6,204 nt of DNA from Fimbriimonadaceae bacterium (GTDB taxonomy: Bacteria; Armatimonadota; Fimbriimonadia; Fimbriimonadales; Fimbriimonadaceae). Of this stretch, positions 1-6,040 are shown in pieces. The DNA lies in assembly GCA_020851885.1 (NCBI GenBank), contig JADZBW010000060.1, positions 1 through 6,204 on the forward strand, given 5' to 3'. Below the pieces are notes generated by a model, which saw nothing but the letters and a program-made list of their open reading frames with translations, ran no database searches and was not told the DNA's origin. The position numbers were made by a program, and so were the translations under genes. Every line of letters begins with the position of its first letter. The stretch's first letter is position 1.

Positions 1-776
1 GTTCGTCGATCTCGGGCAACTTCCGACCAGTGCATGAACGCTGCCTCATTTCGTTCCTCGGTATTGACCGCATCCTGCAGTTGGCGCGCATTGTAGTCGC
101 CATGCTGGACCCGCACTTTGGAAAGGTCGATCCCAGTCGCTACCCGATAGCCCCGGACATCCGCCAGCCACCCTTCTTGAATTGCCTCGCGAAGGCTGTA
201 TGAAAAGGCGACGTCCTGGAAAATCGCCTGATCGCTACCATGGAGTTGACGATTGTCCATGCGATGTGGCGTCGCGGTGACCCCGACGGTGAATACGCCA
301 TCTTCATAGCATCGAAACCGCTTCATCGCCTGCTGGTAGGTGGATGCGGCGGCGTGGTGCGCCTCATCGATGATGATCAAGCCAGGTTGAAAATCGGGGA
401 GACGGGATGAATTGGGGCGACCCAAGGATTGGATGCTCCCGACGACCACCTGGGCGTCGCTGCGGAGCGAGCGCCCAGCGCCTTCGATACTGACATCCAA
501 ATGGTGGTTCTGGAGGCCGATTCTTCGGTAGGCCTGATCCAGCAATTCCCTTCGATGGGCAAGAACCAAGGTAGGTGAATGAGATTCCTCGTGATGAGTC
601 CCGATCAGGGCGCTGAAGAGGGTGGTCTTCCCGGTCCCGGTCGGCATGACGGCAAGGACGCGGCTCAGTCCCCGGTCGCGGCAGGCAAGCAACTGGGCCA
701 GCGCCCGCGCCTGATAGGGTCGCAGCAAAACAGGCGAGGGGTGGAGGCGCATTGGCGCGCGTTCTTCCGTGAACAT
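1..776 (-). CDS. DEAD/DEAH-box SF2 helicase (SSL2/Irc3-like), 3' end cut off by window edge
   Basis: The first 258 residues of an ATP-dependent superfamily 2 DNA or RNA helicase, read on the minus strand without a stop to the window edge. Visible in order: an RPYQ element near residues 19-22 that resembles a Q-motif region, Walker A PTGTGKT at 45-51 (motif I), the LVLAHRRELLDQA segment at 70-82 (motif Ia), DEAH at 137-140 (motif II) and TATPHR at 167-172 (motif III). The segment after motif III, with GDYNARQL and a TEERN stretch, resembles the COG1061 (SSL2) and Irc3-like helicases. Those act on branched or duplex DNA, so a repair role is plausible but inferred. The second RecA lobe (motifs IV-VI) lies outside the window. 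The start is the first ATG after an in-frame TAA; Met9 or an upstream in-frame TTG are alternatives. No Shine-Dalgarno sequence is evident. The gene lies 99 bp downstream of sdhA on the same strand. Confidence 0.9.
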   Translation of the reverse strand, partial: MFTEERAPMRLHPSPVLLRPYQARALAQLLACRDRGLSRVLAVMPTGTGKTTLFSALIGTHHEESHSPTLVLAHRRELLDQAYRRIGLQNHHLDVSIEGAGRSLRSDAQVVVGSIQSLGRPNSSRLPDFQPGLIIIDEAHHAAASTYQQAMKRFRCYEDGVFTVGVTATPHRMDNRQLHGSDQAIFQDVAFSYSLREAIQEGWLADVRGYRVATGIDLSKVRVQHGDYNARQLQDAVNTEERNEAAFMHWSEVARDRR

Positions 777-803
777 GGACGTACGAATGGGAGCTGGCGC
801 CGA

Positions 804-817
804 CCTTGGCGCCAAGG
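804..817. repeat. 14-bp perfect palindrome in the sdhA-helicase gap
   Basis: CCTTGGCGCCAAGG is a perfect 14-bp palindrome. A second GGCGCC core at about 796-801 can alternatively pair with it (TGGCGCC, short loop, GGCGCCA). It lies after the sdhA stop and 28 bp before the helicase start. No T-run follows on the minus strand, so it is not a standard intrinsic terminator. It could be an operator or an RNA processing stem, or chance in GC-rich DNA. Confidence 0.4.
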
Positions 818-875
818 ATTGAGATTACCGCACGAACCCATCGATCCGAACCGTCCGCAGAGCGATCCAGATGTT

Positions 876-2783
876 CTAAGCGACCGGTTCTGCCCCGACT
901 CCGTGCAAGGCTTCCTCGCCGAGAATCTCTTTCACCACCTTGTTCTGGTTGATCCGGTACTTGCGGGCGCGGGGGGCGATATAGCGGCAGTCGATCGGCT
1001 CAAAATCAAACGACGGTCCCGATGGGCCATAGGAGGCCAGGGTGGTCTTGAGCCACTTGGAGTCATCTCGATCCGGGGTGTCCATCTTGAAATGCGCTCC
1101 ACGACTCTCATCGCGGATGATCGCGCCACCGACGATGGCCTTGGATTGCTCGATCATGTTCACCAATGCTCTGGTGAAAGGCACGGCTTGGTTGGTCCAA
1201 CCGCTGTCATCCACCAGGGCGCATCGATGGGCGCGGGCCGCGAGGTCGTCCAGCTTGGTCCGGGCGGAAAGCAGGTCCCTCTGCGTTCGCCAGATTCCAC
1301 AGTTGTTCCACATGGTGTCGGCGAGTTCGGCGTGCAGGCGATAGGGATTCTCGGTTCCGTTGTTGGAACGCAGCTTGTCGTACTCCGCCTGGCGCTCATT
1401 TCTGGCATCCTCAAGCATCGAGGCGGTCGCTTCCACCCCGCCGGTTTCCTTCATATAGGCAAGAGCGCCTTGAGCGGCAATCTCTCCACCCACCAAGCAA
1501 GCCAGAAGCGCGTTCGCTCCCAAGCGGTTGGCTCCATGGTACTGATAATCCGCCTCGCCGGCCGCGTAAAGGCCGGGAACGTTGGTCATCTGGTTCTTGG
1601 GTTCATCGACGTTCCAAGAGCCGTCCGCGTTCAGACCGTAGTCGACCCACAGCCCGCCCATGGTGTAGTGGACGGCCGGGTAAATGCGCATCGGCGTTTC
1701 GATCGGGTCTTCCCGCATGAACTTCTCATAGATCTCGAGAACGCCTTCCAACTTGTCATTGATGATCTCGCGTGTGTAAGGACCGCCTCGGCTCTCGTGC
1801 AGCTGGGTGATGTCCAGATAGACTTGTTGCCGGCCCTTGATGCCCGCGCCCTTCTTGCAAACGCAGTAGATCGTAAAACTGACAAGGTCGCGGCTGAGCA
1901 GGTTGCCATAGACCGGGTCGAGCTCTTCGCAGAAGTACCAGCGATCCTTTTCTGGGATATCCGTTGGTTTCCGGGCATCCATGGGATCGCGAGGCGACCA
2001 CAGCCTGCCTCCTTCGCCACGGACCGATTCCGACATGAGCCGGCACTTGTCTTCGCCAGGGATGGCGGTGGGATGGATCTGCACCATCTCAGGGTTTCCG
2101 TACTTCACGCCCTGTTGGTAGCAGATGGAAACGGCCGCGCCGGTATTGATGATCGAGTTGGTGGATTTGCCAAATATGACCCCATTGCCACCGGTGGCGA
2201 TGATTGCCGCGTCACAGGCGAAGGACTCGACCTCCATCGTCCGCAGATTCTGCGCGGTCACGCCGACGCACTTGCCGTCCGCATCCTTGATGATGCCGAG
2301 AAACTCCCAGCCTTCGTACTTCTGAACGAGGTTCGAGGACTCCCAACGGCGAACTTGCTCGTCGAGCGCGTAGAGCAACTGCTGCCCGGTGGTCGCACCC
2401 GCATAGGCGGTGCGGTGCTTCAGAGTGCCACCGAAGCGTCGGAAGCTGAGCAGACCCTCGTTGGTTCGGTTGAAGGGGACGCCCATGCGATCGAGCAGGA
2501 AAATGATCGCCGGAGCCCTCTCCGCCATTCTCATGACGGGCGGCTGATGATTCAGGAAGTCGCCGCCGGTGATCGTGTCCTCAAAGTGCAGGTAAGGGGA
2601 GTCACCTTCCCCTCGTAGGTTCACCGCGCCATTGATTCCGCCCTGAGCGCACACACTGTGCGACCGTTTGACCGGGACAAGGGAAAGAAGTTTGACCTTG
2701 TGTCCGGCTTCTGCGAGTTTCATGGTGGACATGAGACCGGCCAGGCCTCCACCCACGACGACGACGGTTTTCTGAGCAGCCAT
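876..2783 (-). CDS. sdhA: Succinate dehydrogenase / fumarate reductase flavoprotein subunit (B-type)
   Basis: A 635-residue flavoprotein that interconverts succinate and fumarate at the cytoplasmic face of the membrane, in the TCA cycle and respiratory chain (complex II). Visible: the FAD-binding GGGLAG at residues 11-16; the SHSVCAQGG segment with His42, the expected site of covalent FAD attachment; HRTAYAGATTG at 123-133; the HPT motif at 237-239; RGEGGR at 255-260; the SRDL segment whose Arg298 aligns with the catalytic proton-shuttle arginine of the family; HYTMGG at 372-377; and the NRLGAN FAD-site motif at 419-424. The sequence closely resembles the Bacillus SdhA type but is longer than its roughly 586 residues, partly through insertions near 262-281 and 383-398. 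Direction (SDH or FRD) cannot be decided from sequence. No sdhB or sdhC is adjacent, so its partners must lie elsewhere. The ATG is chosen because the FAD-binding strand begins right after it. Confidence 0.96.
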   Translation of the reverse strand: MAAQKTVVVVGGGLAGLMSTMKLAEAGHKVKLLSLVPVKRSHSVCAQGGINGAVNLRGEGDSPYLHFEDTITGGDFLNHQPPVMRMAERAPAIIFLLDRMGVPFNRTNEGLLSFRRFGGTLKHRTAYAGATTGQQLLYALDEQVRRWESSNLVQKYEGWEFLGIIKDADGKCVGVTAQNLRTMEVESFACDAAIIATGGNGVIFGKSTNSIINTGAAVSICYQQGVKYGNPEMVQIHPTAIPGEDKCRLMSESVRGEGGRLWSPRDPMDARKPTDIPEKDRWYFCEELDPVYGNLLSRDLVSFTIYCVCKKGAGIKGRQQVYLDITQLHESRGGPYTREIINDKLEGVLEIYEKFMREDPIETPMRIYPAVHYTMGGLWVDYGLNADGSWNVDEPKNQMTNVPGLYAAGEADYQYHGANRLGANALLACLVGGEIAAQGALAYMKETGGVEATASMLEDARNERQAEYDKLRSNNGTENPYRLHAELADTMWNNCGIWRTQRDLLSARTKLDDLAARAHRCALVDDSGWTNQAVPFTRALVNMIEQSKAIVGGAIIRDESRGAHFKMDTPDRDDSKWLKTTLASYGPSGPSFDFEPIDCRYIAPRARKYRINQNKVVKEILGEEALHGVGAEPVA

Positions 2784-2795
2784 TACGTTGAGTCC

Positions 2796-2801
2796 ATTCT
2801 A
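2796..2801 (-). promoter_or_regulatory. Candidate -10 box for sdhA (TAGAAT)
   Basis: On the minus strand TAGAAT lies 12 bases before the sdhA ATG, giving a predicted 5' leader of only about 5 bases. No good -35 hexamer is seen 16-18 bases further upstream, where the sequence is GC-rich. It would allow sdhA to be transcribed separately from the methyltransferase gene 145 bp upstream. This rests on motif similarity alone. Confidence 0.35.
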
Positions 2802-2928
2802 CCGGCGCGAGGAGGGCGGCTTCGCATCCACCCCGGCAGAATGTCGGCTGATCTGGGGACATTGCAATTCAGCCACCGTGCCAATCATCCAATCAAGGAG
2901 TCAGGCTTCCTGGACTTGCTTGCATCGC

Positions 2929-3633
2929 CTAGAGCGGCTTGAGACCCAGGAACATCGCCCGACCCATGGGTCCGATCGGGTCATATTCCACCACCAGCCC
3001 CGCGTCCTCGATCGCGCTTACATACTCCGACTGCGGGAAGAGTGACAATTCGTGGTGCTCGGTCAGGTGCCGCACACCAGACTCGTCGCCAATCAGATAA
3101 TGGAAGTCCAGTAGCACGACGTGGCCCTCGCGCTTCGATCTCGACATCCGTGCCAATTTCAAGTCCGGTTCGTCGACGTGAAGAAAATGGAGAAATCCGT
3201 CCGTGTAGGCGTCCGGGTAGAGGAACGGTTCGAGCACCAACACGCCGCCGGGCTCCAGATGCCTTGCCATATTGGCGATCGCGAGATTCAAGCCCTCGAC
3301 GGCGCCCATATAGGCAATCGAGCTAAAAAGGCAGGTCACCACATCGAACTTGGCAGGCAATTCGAATGTCCGCATATCTCCGTGATGAAGCCGGGCGCTT
3401 GGGATCCTATCCACCGCCAGCTTCAGGATCTCTGAATCCAGATCCACACCCGAAACGTCGTACCAGCGGCTGAACTCGAGGAGGTGCTTGCCAGTTCCAC
3501 AGGCGACGTCCAAAAGCTTCTTCCCACCCGATTTCAGGTGATGGCTCACGGCATCGTGGACATACTCCGCTTCCTTCGGATAATCCTTGAAGGAGTACAC
3601 CGCATCGTAGAATTGAGCCGTCTTCGTGAACAT
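2929..3633 (-). CDS. Class I SAM-dependent methyltransferase, DesVI/TylM1-like
   Basis: A 234-residue Rossmann-fold methyltransferase, probably cytoplasmic. Motif I is LLDVACGTGKHL at 40-51. The acidic residue for the SAM ribose is Asp64 in GVDLD. GDM at 85-87 contacts the adenine in related enzymes. FDVVTCLFSSIAYM at 96-109 and LEPGGVLVLEPF at 126-137 are motifs 4 and 5. The pattern, including the GDMR, CLFSS and EPF segments and the C-terminal GPMGRAMFLG, recalls DesVI and TylM1, which N,N-dimethylate dTDP-amino sugars. No sugar-biosynthesis gene lies nearby, so the true substrate is unknown and could be another amine or small molecule. The ATG at 3633 is preferred to a TTG one codon upstream; neither has a Shine-Dalgarno sequence. 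It follows ribBA on the same strand after about 80 bp and may be co-transcribed with it. Confidence 0.9.
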   Translation of the reverse strand: MFTKTAQFYDAVYSFKDYPKEAEYVHDAVSHHLKSGGKKLLDVACGTGKHLLEFSRWYDVSGVDLDSEILKLAVDRIPSARLHHGDMRTFELPAKFDVVTCLFSSIAYMGAVEGLNLAIANMARHLEPGGVLVLEPFLYPDAYTDGFLHFLHVDEPDLKLARMSRSKREGHVVLLDFHYLIGDESGVRHLTEHHELSLFPQSEYVSAIEDAGLVVEYDPIGPMGRAMFLGLKPL

Positions 3634-3714
3634 CAATGAAGAGACGGGCCGGCCGATGAGGTGGACTCAGGTAGACCCATCCGGCTCCAGGTCAGAGCGA
3701 TCCCACGGGAGAGA

Positions 3715-4920
3715 TCAGTCCTTGGGAAGCATGTGACCCAACTTGTCCCTCTTCGTGTGGAGGTACTTCTCACGTGGCTCCTCAGGGGCAGCGATCAAAG
3801 GAACATGCTCGACGATTTCGAGGCCGTAGCCTTGAATACCGCTGACCTTCTTTGGGTTATTGGTCATGAGCCTCAGCTTGCGCAAACCGAGATCCGCCAA
3901 GACTTGAGCGCCCAGACCGTAGTCCCTAAGATCGGCCTTGAAGCCAAGGGCCACATTGGCTTCCACCGTATCGAGGCCGCCGTCCTGAAGCTCATAGGCT
4001 CGCAGCTTGTTGATGAGCCCGATACCTCGACCTTCTTGAGCCACATAAAGGACCACGCCGCGACCTTCGGCTTCGATCATTTCGAGCGCCATTTGAAGCT
4101 GATCCCCGCAGTCGCAGCGTAAGGAGGCCAACAAATCCCCCGTCAAGCATGAGGAGTGAATGCGAACTAAAACGGGTTCCTCGGTGCAGACGTCGCCTTT
4201 GACGATCACGACGTAAGGATGCGGCTCGACTGTCGTTTCATAGGCGTAAAGGGTGAAGTGCCCATACTTGGTTGGAAAGTCGATCGGACCCGCCACCTTG
4301 GCGACCAACTTCTCGTTCTTGCGACGATACGCAATAAGGTCGGCAATCGTGACGACCTTGAGACCGTGCTTCTCGGCAAAGGGCATAAGCCCATCGAGCC
4401 GCATCATCGTCCCATCGTCGTTGAGGATTTCGCAACCCAGGCCAACCGGTTTGAACCCAGCCAGAACGCAAAGGTCGACGATCGCTTCCGTGTGTCCCGC
4501 CCTCTTGAGTACGCCGCCGTTCTCGGCGCGCAGGGGAATGATATGGCCTGGCCGAGCCAAGTCTTCGGGAACGGTGTCTTCATCGACGAACACCTCGACG
4601 GTCTTTGCCCGATCAAAGGCCGATACGCCGGTCGTCGTGCCGCGGAGGGCATCCACCATTTCCGCCATGGCCGTTCCGTGTCGAGCCGTATTCTGCTTGG
4701 TCATCATGGGGATTCCCAGATGGGCCAGTCGTTCGGCGGTGGTTGGGATGAACGGCACGCCTCGACCATAGGTGATCATGAAGTTCATGATCTCTGGTGT
4801 GCAAGTCTCGGCGGCACAGACCAGGTCACCCTCGTTTTCGCGATCGGGATCGTCGATCACGACGATCATCTTTCCGTTCTTGAGGTCTTCGAGCGCTTCT
4901 GAAATTTGTGCGAACGCCAT
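3715..4920 (-). CDS. ribBA: Bifunctional 3,4-dihydroxy-2-butanone-4-phosphate synthase / GTP cyclohydrolase II
   Basis: A 401-residue fusion enzyme that supplies both precursors of riboflavin. The N-terminal RibB domain (about 1-200) converts ribulose 5-phosphate to dihydroxybutanone phosphate and formate. The C-terminal RibA domain (about 205-400) opens GTP to a diaminopyrimidine. RibB motifs seen: DDPDRENEGD at 23-32, GTTTGVSAFDRA at 94-105, RPGH at 123-126, GGVLKRAGHTEA at 135-146 with His143, and Glu164 in the CEI segment. RibA motifs seen: zinc ligands Cys258, Cys269 and Cys271, QEGRGIGL at 295-302, AYELQD at 308-313, and the ADLRDYG region with the presumed catalytic Arg332. Length is normal for the fusion. 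Oddities: the RibB segment usually read as GRGLIC is GRGVPF here, and the usual TVSID-like strand is AEMVD (residues 86-90). The domain may therefore be divergent or weakened. No FMN riboswitch is visible upstream. Confidence 0.96.
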   Translation of the reverse strand: MAFAQISEALEDLKNGKMIVVIDDPDRENEGDLVCAAETCTPEIMNFMITYGRGVPFIPTTAERLAHLGIPMMTKQNTARHGTAMAEMVDALRGTTTGVSAFDRAKTVEVFVDEDTVPEDLARPGHIIPLRAENGGVLKRAGHTEAIVDLCVLAGFKPVGLGCEILNDDGTMMRLDGLMPFAEKHGLKVVTIADLIAYRRKNEKLVAKVAGPIDFPTKYGHFTLYAYETTVEPHPYVVIVKGDVCTEEPVLVRIHSSCLTGDLLASLRCDCGDQLQMALEMIEAEGRGVVLYVAQEGRGIGLINKLRAYELQDGGLDTVEANVALGFKADLRDYGLGAQVLADLGLRKLRLMTNNPKKVSGIQGYGLEIVEHVPLIAAPEEPREKYLHTKRDKLGHMLPKD

Positions 4921-4927
4921 TAGCTCT

Positions 4928-4933
4928 ATTGTA
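4928..4933 (-). promoter_or_regulatory. Candidate -10 box for ribBA (TACAAT), leaderless configuration
   Basis: On the minus strand TACAAT ends 7 bases before the ribBA ATG. Transcription usually starts about 7 bases past a -10 box, so the RNA would begin at or near the A of the start codon, leaving no leader. That fits the absence of a Shine-Dalgarno sequence and of any riboswitch. No clear -35 element is seen. Confidence 0.5.
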
Positions 4934-4963
4934 CGTTGTGCGGGCCGTCGGGCCTGAGTCTCG

Positions 4964-4977
4964 GTCCCGACCGGGAC
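4964..4977. repeat. Short inverted repeat in the divergent ribBA/small-protein intergenic region
   Basis: GTCCC, a GACC loop and GGGAC form a 5-bp stem, followed on the plus strand by only three T residues. It sits in the 120-bp region between ribBA (minus) and the small exported-protein gene (plus), upstream of the ribBA -10 box. A nearby GGGCC-GTC-GGGCC direct repeat lies at about 4942-4954. It could be an operator or a weak RNA hairpin; the T-tract is too short for a convincing terminator. Confidence 0.25.
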
Positions 4978-5028
4978 TTTGGAACAGTCTCATCGGTTTC
5001 GCGAGTCTTGGGAGAGACAAATACTCAA

Positions 5029-5034
5029 AAGGGG
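5029..5034 (+). promoter_or_regulatory. Ribosome binding site (AAGGGG) that fixes the start at 5041
   Basis: AAGGGG ends 6 bases before the ATG at 5041. It is the only clear Shine-Dalgarno-like sequence in this window. It decides against a longer reading frame from a GTG at 4936 and places the start directly before a typical signal peptide. Confidence 0.6.
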
Positions 5035-5040
5035 ACAGAG

Positions 5041-5445
5041 ATGAATCAGTGGATTGACAGGATAGGAAAATGGATCGCAGTTCTTGGAGTGGCGGTGTCT
5101 GTTGCCGCGCCCAGCATGGTCCAGGCCCAGAGCATCAGAGACTTGGACAAGCTCATCAACCGTAGGCAGGATAAGAAGAATGAGTGGCGGAACATTGCGA
5201 TCGCTTCGGGAGCCGTTGGCATCCTCGGTCTGCTCAACCATGACAGTACGTTAACCTTTGTCGGCACGGCGGGAGCACTCTATTCAGCCTATCGCTATGA
5301 GCAGGATAGGAAGAGTCAAAGCAAACTCAACCGGACCCGCGCCGCCTATTTCAGTCGCGGTAGTTTTACGAGAAATGGCAAGCGATACGTCCGTAAAACC
5401 ACCTGGAAACGAGGCAAGAAGTATTACTACTTCGCCAGAGCGTAA
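5041..5445 (+). CDS. Small basic exported protein, family not recognised
   Basis: A 134-residue protein of unknown function. Residues 1-29 look like a Sec signal peptide: Arg7 and Lys10, a hydrophobic core at about 11-23, and a VQA cleavage site at 27-29 before QS. The mature part has a charged stretch (33-50), then two glycine- and alanine-rich hydrophobic segments (about 52-65 and 71-84) separated by NHDST; these could be a membrane hairpin or glycine-zipper-like helices. The C-terminal third is strongly basic and aromatic (KRYVRK, KRGKKYYYF), which could bind nucleic acid, a polyanionic surface or acidic lipid. There are no cysteines. The gene diverges from ribBA, and the ATG is supported by a Shine-Dalgarno sequence and the signal peptide. 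No catalytic motif is visible, so no function is assigned. Confidence 0.75.
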   Translation: MNQWIDRIGKWIAVLGVAVSVAAPSMVQAQSIRDLDKLINRRQDKKNEWRNIAIASGAVGILGLLNHDSTLTFVGTAGALYSAYRYEQDRKSQSKLNRTRAAYFSRGSFTRNGKRYVRKTTWKRGKKYYYFARA

Positions 5446-5455
5446 AAAGCTGTTG

Positions 5456-5461
5456 TAGATT
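5456..5461 (+). promoter_or_regulatory. Candidate -10 box (TAGATT) before the 98-residue gene
   Basis: TAGATT ends 6 bases before the GTG at 5468. This is the same spacing seen before ribBA, the small gene at 5789 and the HIT gene, and it supports the GTG as a possible leaderless start. No -35 match is evident. Confidence 0.35.
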
Positions 5462-5467
5462 GAATGC

Positions 5468-5764
5468 GTGCTAGGGTTTGAAGCCGAACACCGTGAGAGC
5501 TACGTAACGATGCCGCCGCGAGTCTCTGAGGAGCTCCCGGCGGGCATCTCGTTGGAGCTGCTCTTGCTGGAAGTTCGCCAGGCCTTGCGCACAACCGCCT
5601 TTCCTTTTTCCATCAACCCCAAGCGATTCGACCTTGTGCTCGATGAGGCGTTGGCGGTCGTTCACCTAACTGATGAGGGATTTGGCGAACAGGCCTCTTG
5701 GTGGGTCGCGCGCGAGGCGAGCGTATCAAACTGCGTCGATGCGATTCCCGATCTGTTGGAATAG
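5468..5764 (+). CDS. Hypothetical protein, 98 residues
   Basis: An unrecognised small protein without a signal peptide or transmembrane segment, so probably cytoplasmic. It holds a leucine-rich stretch likely to be an amphipathic helix (LELLLLEVRQAL, about residues 29-40), a central segment FSINPKRFDLVLDEALAVVHL (about 47-67), and a later aromatic SWWVAREA segment. Third codon positions favour G and C as in neighbouring genes, which supports it over the opposite-strand reading frame at 5471-5665. The start is uncertain: GTG at 5468 has a -10-like box 6 bases upstream, while ATG at 5510 would give an 84-residue protein. It lies 22 bp after the exported-protein gene and 24 bp before the next small gene. 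No function is assigned. Confidence 0.55.
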   Translation: MLGFEAEHRESYVTMPPRVSEELPAGISLELLLLEVRQALRTTAFPFSINPKRFDLVLDEALAVVHLTDEGFGEQASWWVAREASVSNCVDAIPDLLE

Positions 5765-5775
5765 CGATTCCCTTG

Positions 5776-5781
5776 GATAAT
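5776..5781 (+). promoter_or_regulatory. Candidate -10 box (GATAAT) that decides the start at 5789
   Basis: GATAAT ends 7 bases before the ATG at 5789, the same layout as ribBA. An earlier in-frame ATG at 5780 overlaps this box and would not be within a transcript made from it. The ATG at 5789 is therefore preferred. Confidence 0.45.
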
Positions 5782-5788
5782 GAGAGGC

Positions 5789-6022
5789 ATGCTCAAGACA
5801 ACCTTCCTTTCGAAGTTCCTCTTCGTCGCCATCGGCGTATTTGTCGCCCTGGCGGGCGTTCGGGTCTATGCCGGGCCACCCCAGTCCAATGGGGATATCG
5901 AGAAACTGAACCGGAATCTCGACCGAATCGCCACGTCTTTGGAGCGCTTGCAGCGCGAAGGCATGGACATGGAGGTTAAGCAGGCCTTCGGCACCAAGTT
6001 CAAAGTCGAAATCGCCAAGTGA
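5789..6022 (+). CDS. Small membrane-anchored or exported protein, family not recognised
   Basis: A 77-residue protein. Residues 1-28 form an N-terminal export signal or anchor: Lys3 and Lys9, a hydrophobic core from about Phe10 to Val24, and a possible VYA cleavage site at 26-28. The rest is short and charged. IEKLNRNLDRIATSLERLQ (about 36-54) has heptad-like hydrophobic spacing and may form a coiled coil or an oligomerising helix. The tail is basic (KVEIAK). No cysteines or catalytic motif are seen. The ATG at 5789 is preferred to the ATG at 5780, which would add MRG, because of the -10-like box. The stop lies only 18 bp before the HIT gene, so the two could share a transcript, although the HIT gene has its own -10-like box. 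Function unknown. Confidence 0.7.
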   Translation: MLKTTFLSKFLFVAIGVFVALAGVRVYAGPPQSNGDIEKLNRNLDRIATSLERLQREGMDMEVKQAFGTKFKVEIAK

Positions 6023-6028
6023 CCGTGG

Positions 6029-6034
6029 GATAAT
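6029..6034 (+). promoter_or_regulatory. Candidate extended -10 box (TGG-GATAAT) before the HIT gene
   Basis: GATAAT ends 6 bases before the ATG at 6041 and is preceded by TGG, which fits an extended -10 element (TGN). It lies in the 18-bp gap after the upstream gene. This points to an independent, nearly leaderless transcript for the HIT gene. Confidence 0.45.
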
Positions 6035-6040
6035 CAAGCC

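Noticed and set aside
579..2618. A 679-codon open frame on the plus strand
   Set aside because: It lies entirely antisense to sdhA and the start of the helicase gene. Its translation has no recognisable domain, while the opposite strand encodes clear proteins. Open antisense frames of this kind arise from the codon bias of GC-rich genes.
2781..2799. A four-codon mini-ORF (ATG GAC TCA ACG TAA) whose stop overlaps the sdhA start as TAATG
   Set aside because: It looks like a translational coupling device, but its ATG lies within the candidate -10 box, so it would not be in a transcript from that promoter. It is very short and has no ribosome binding site.
2784..2928. Possible terminator after the methyltransferase gene
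   Set aside because: Only a CAGG-AAG-CCTG stem of 4 bp is present, without a T-run. Apart from the sdhA -10-like box I see nothing else in this gap.
4219..4902. A 227-codon plus-strand open frame
   Set aside because: It is antisense to ribBA, whose domains and catalytic motifs are intact across the same bases.
4936..5040. N-terminal extension of the exported protein from a GTG at 4936
   Set aside because: The ATG at 5041 has a good Shine-Dalgarno sequence and begins a typical signal peptide; the extension would bury that signal 35 residues inside the protein.
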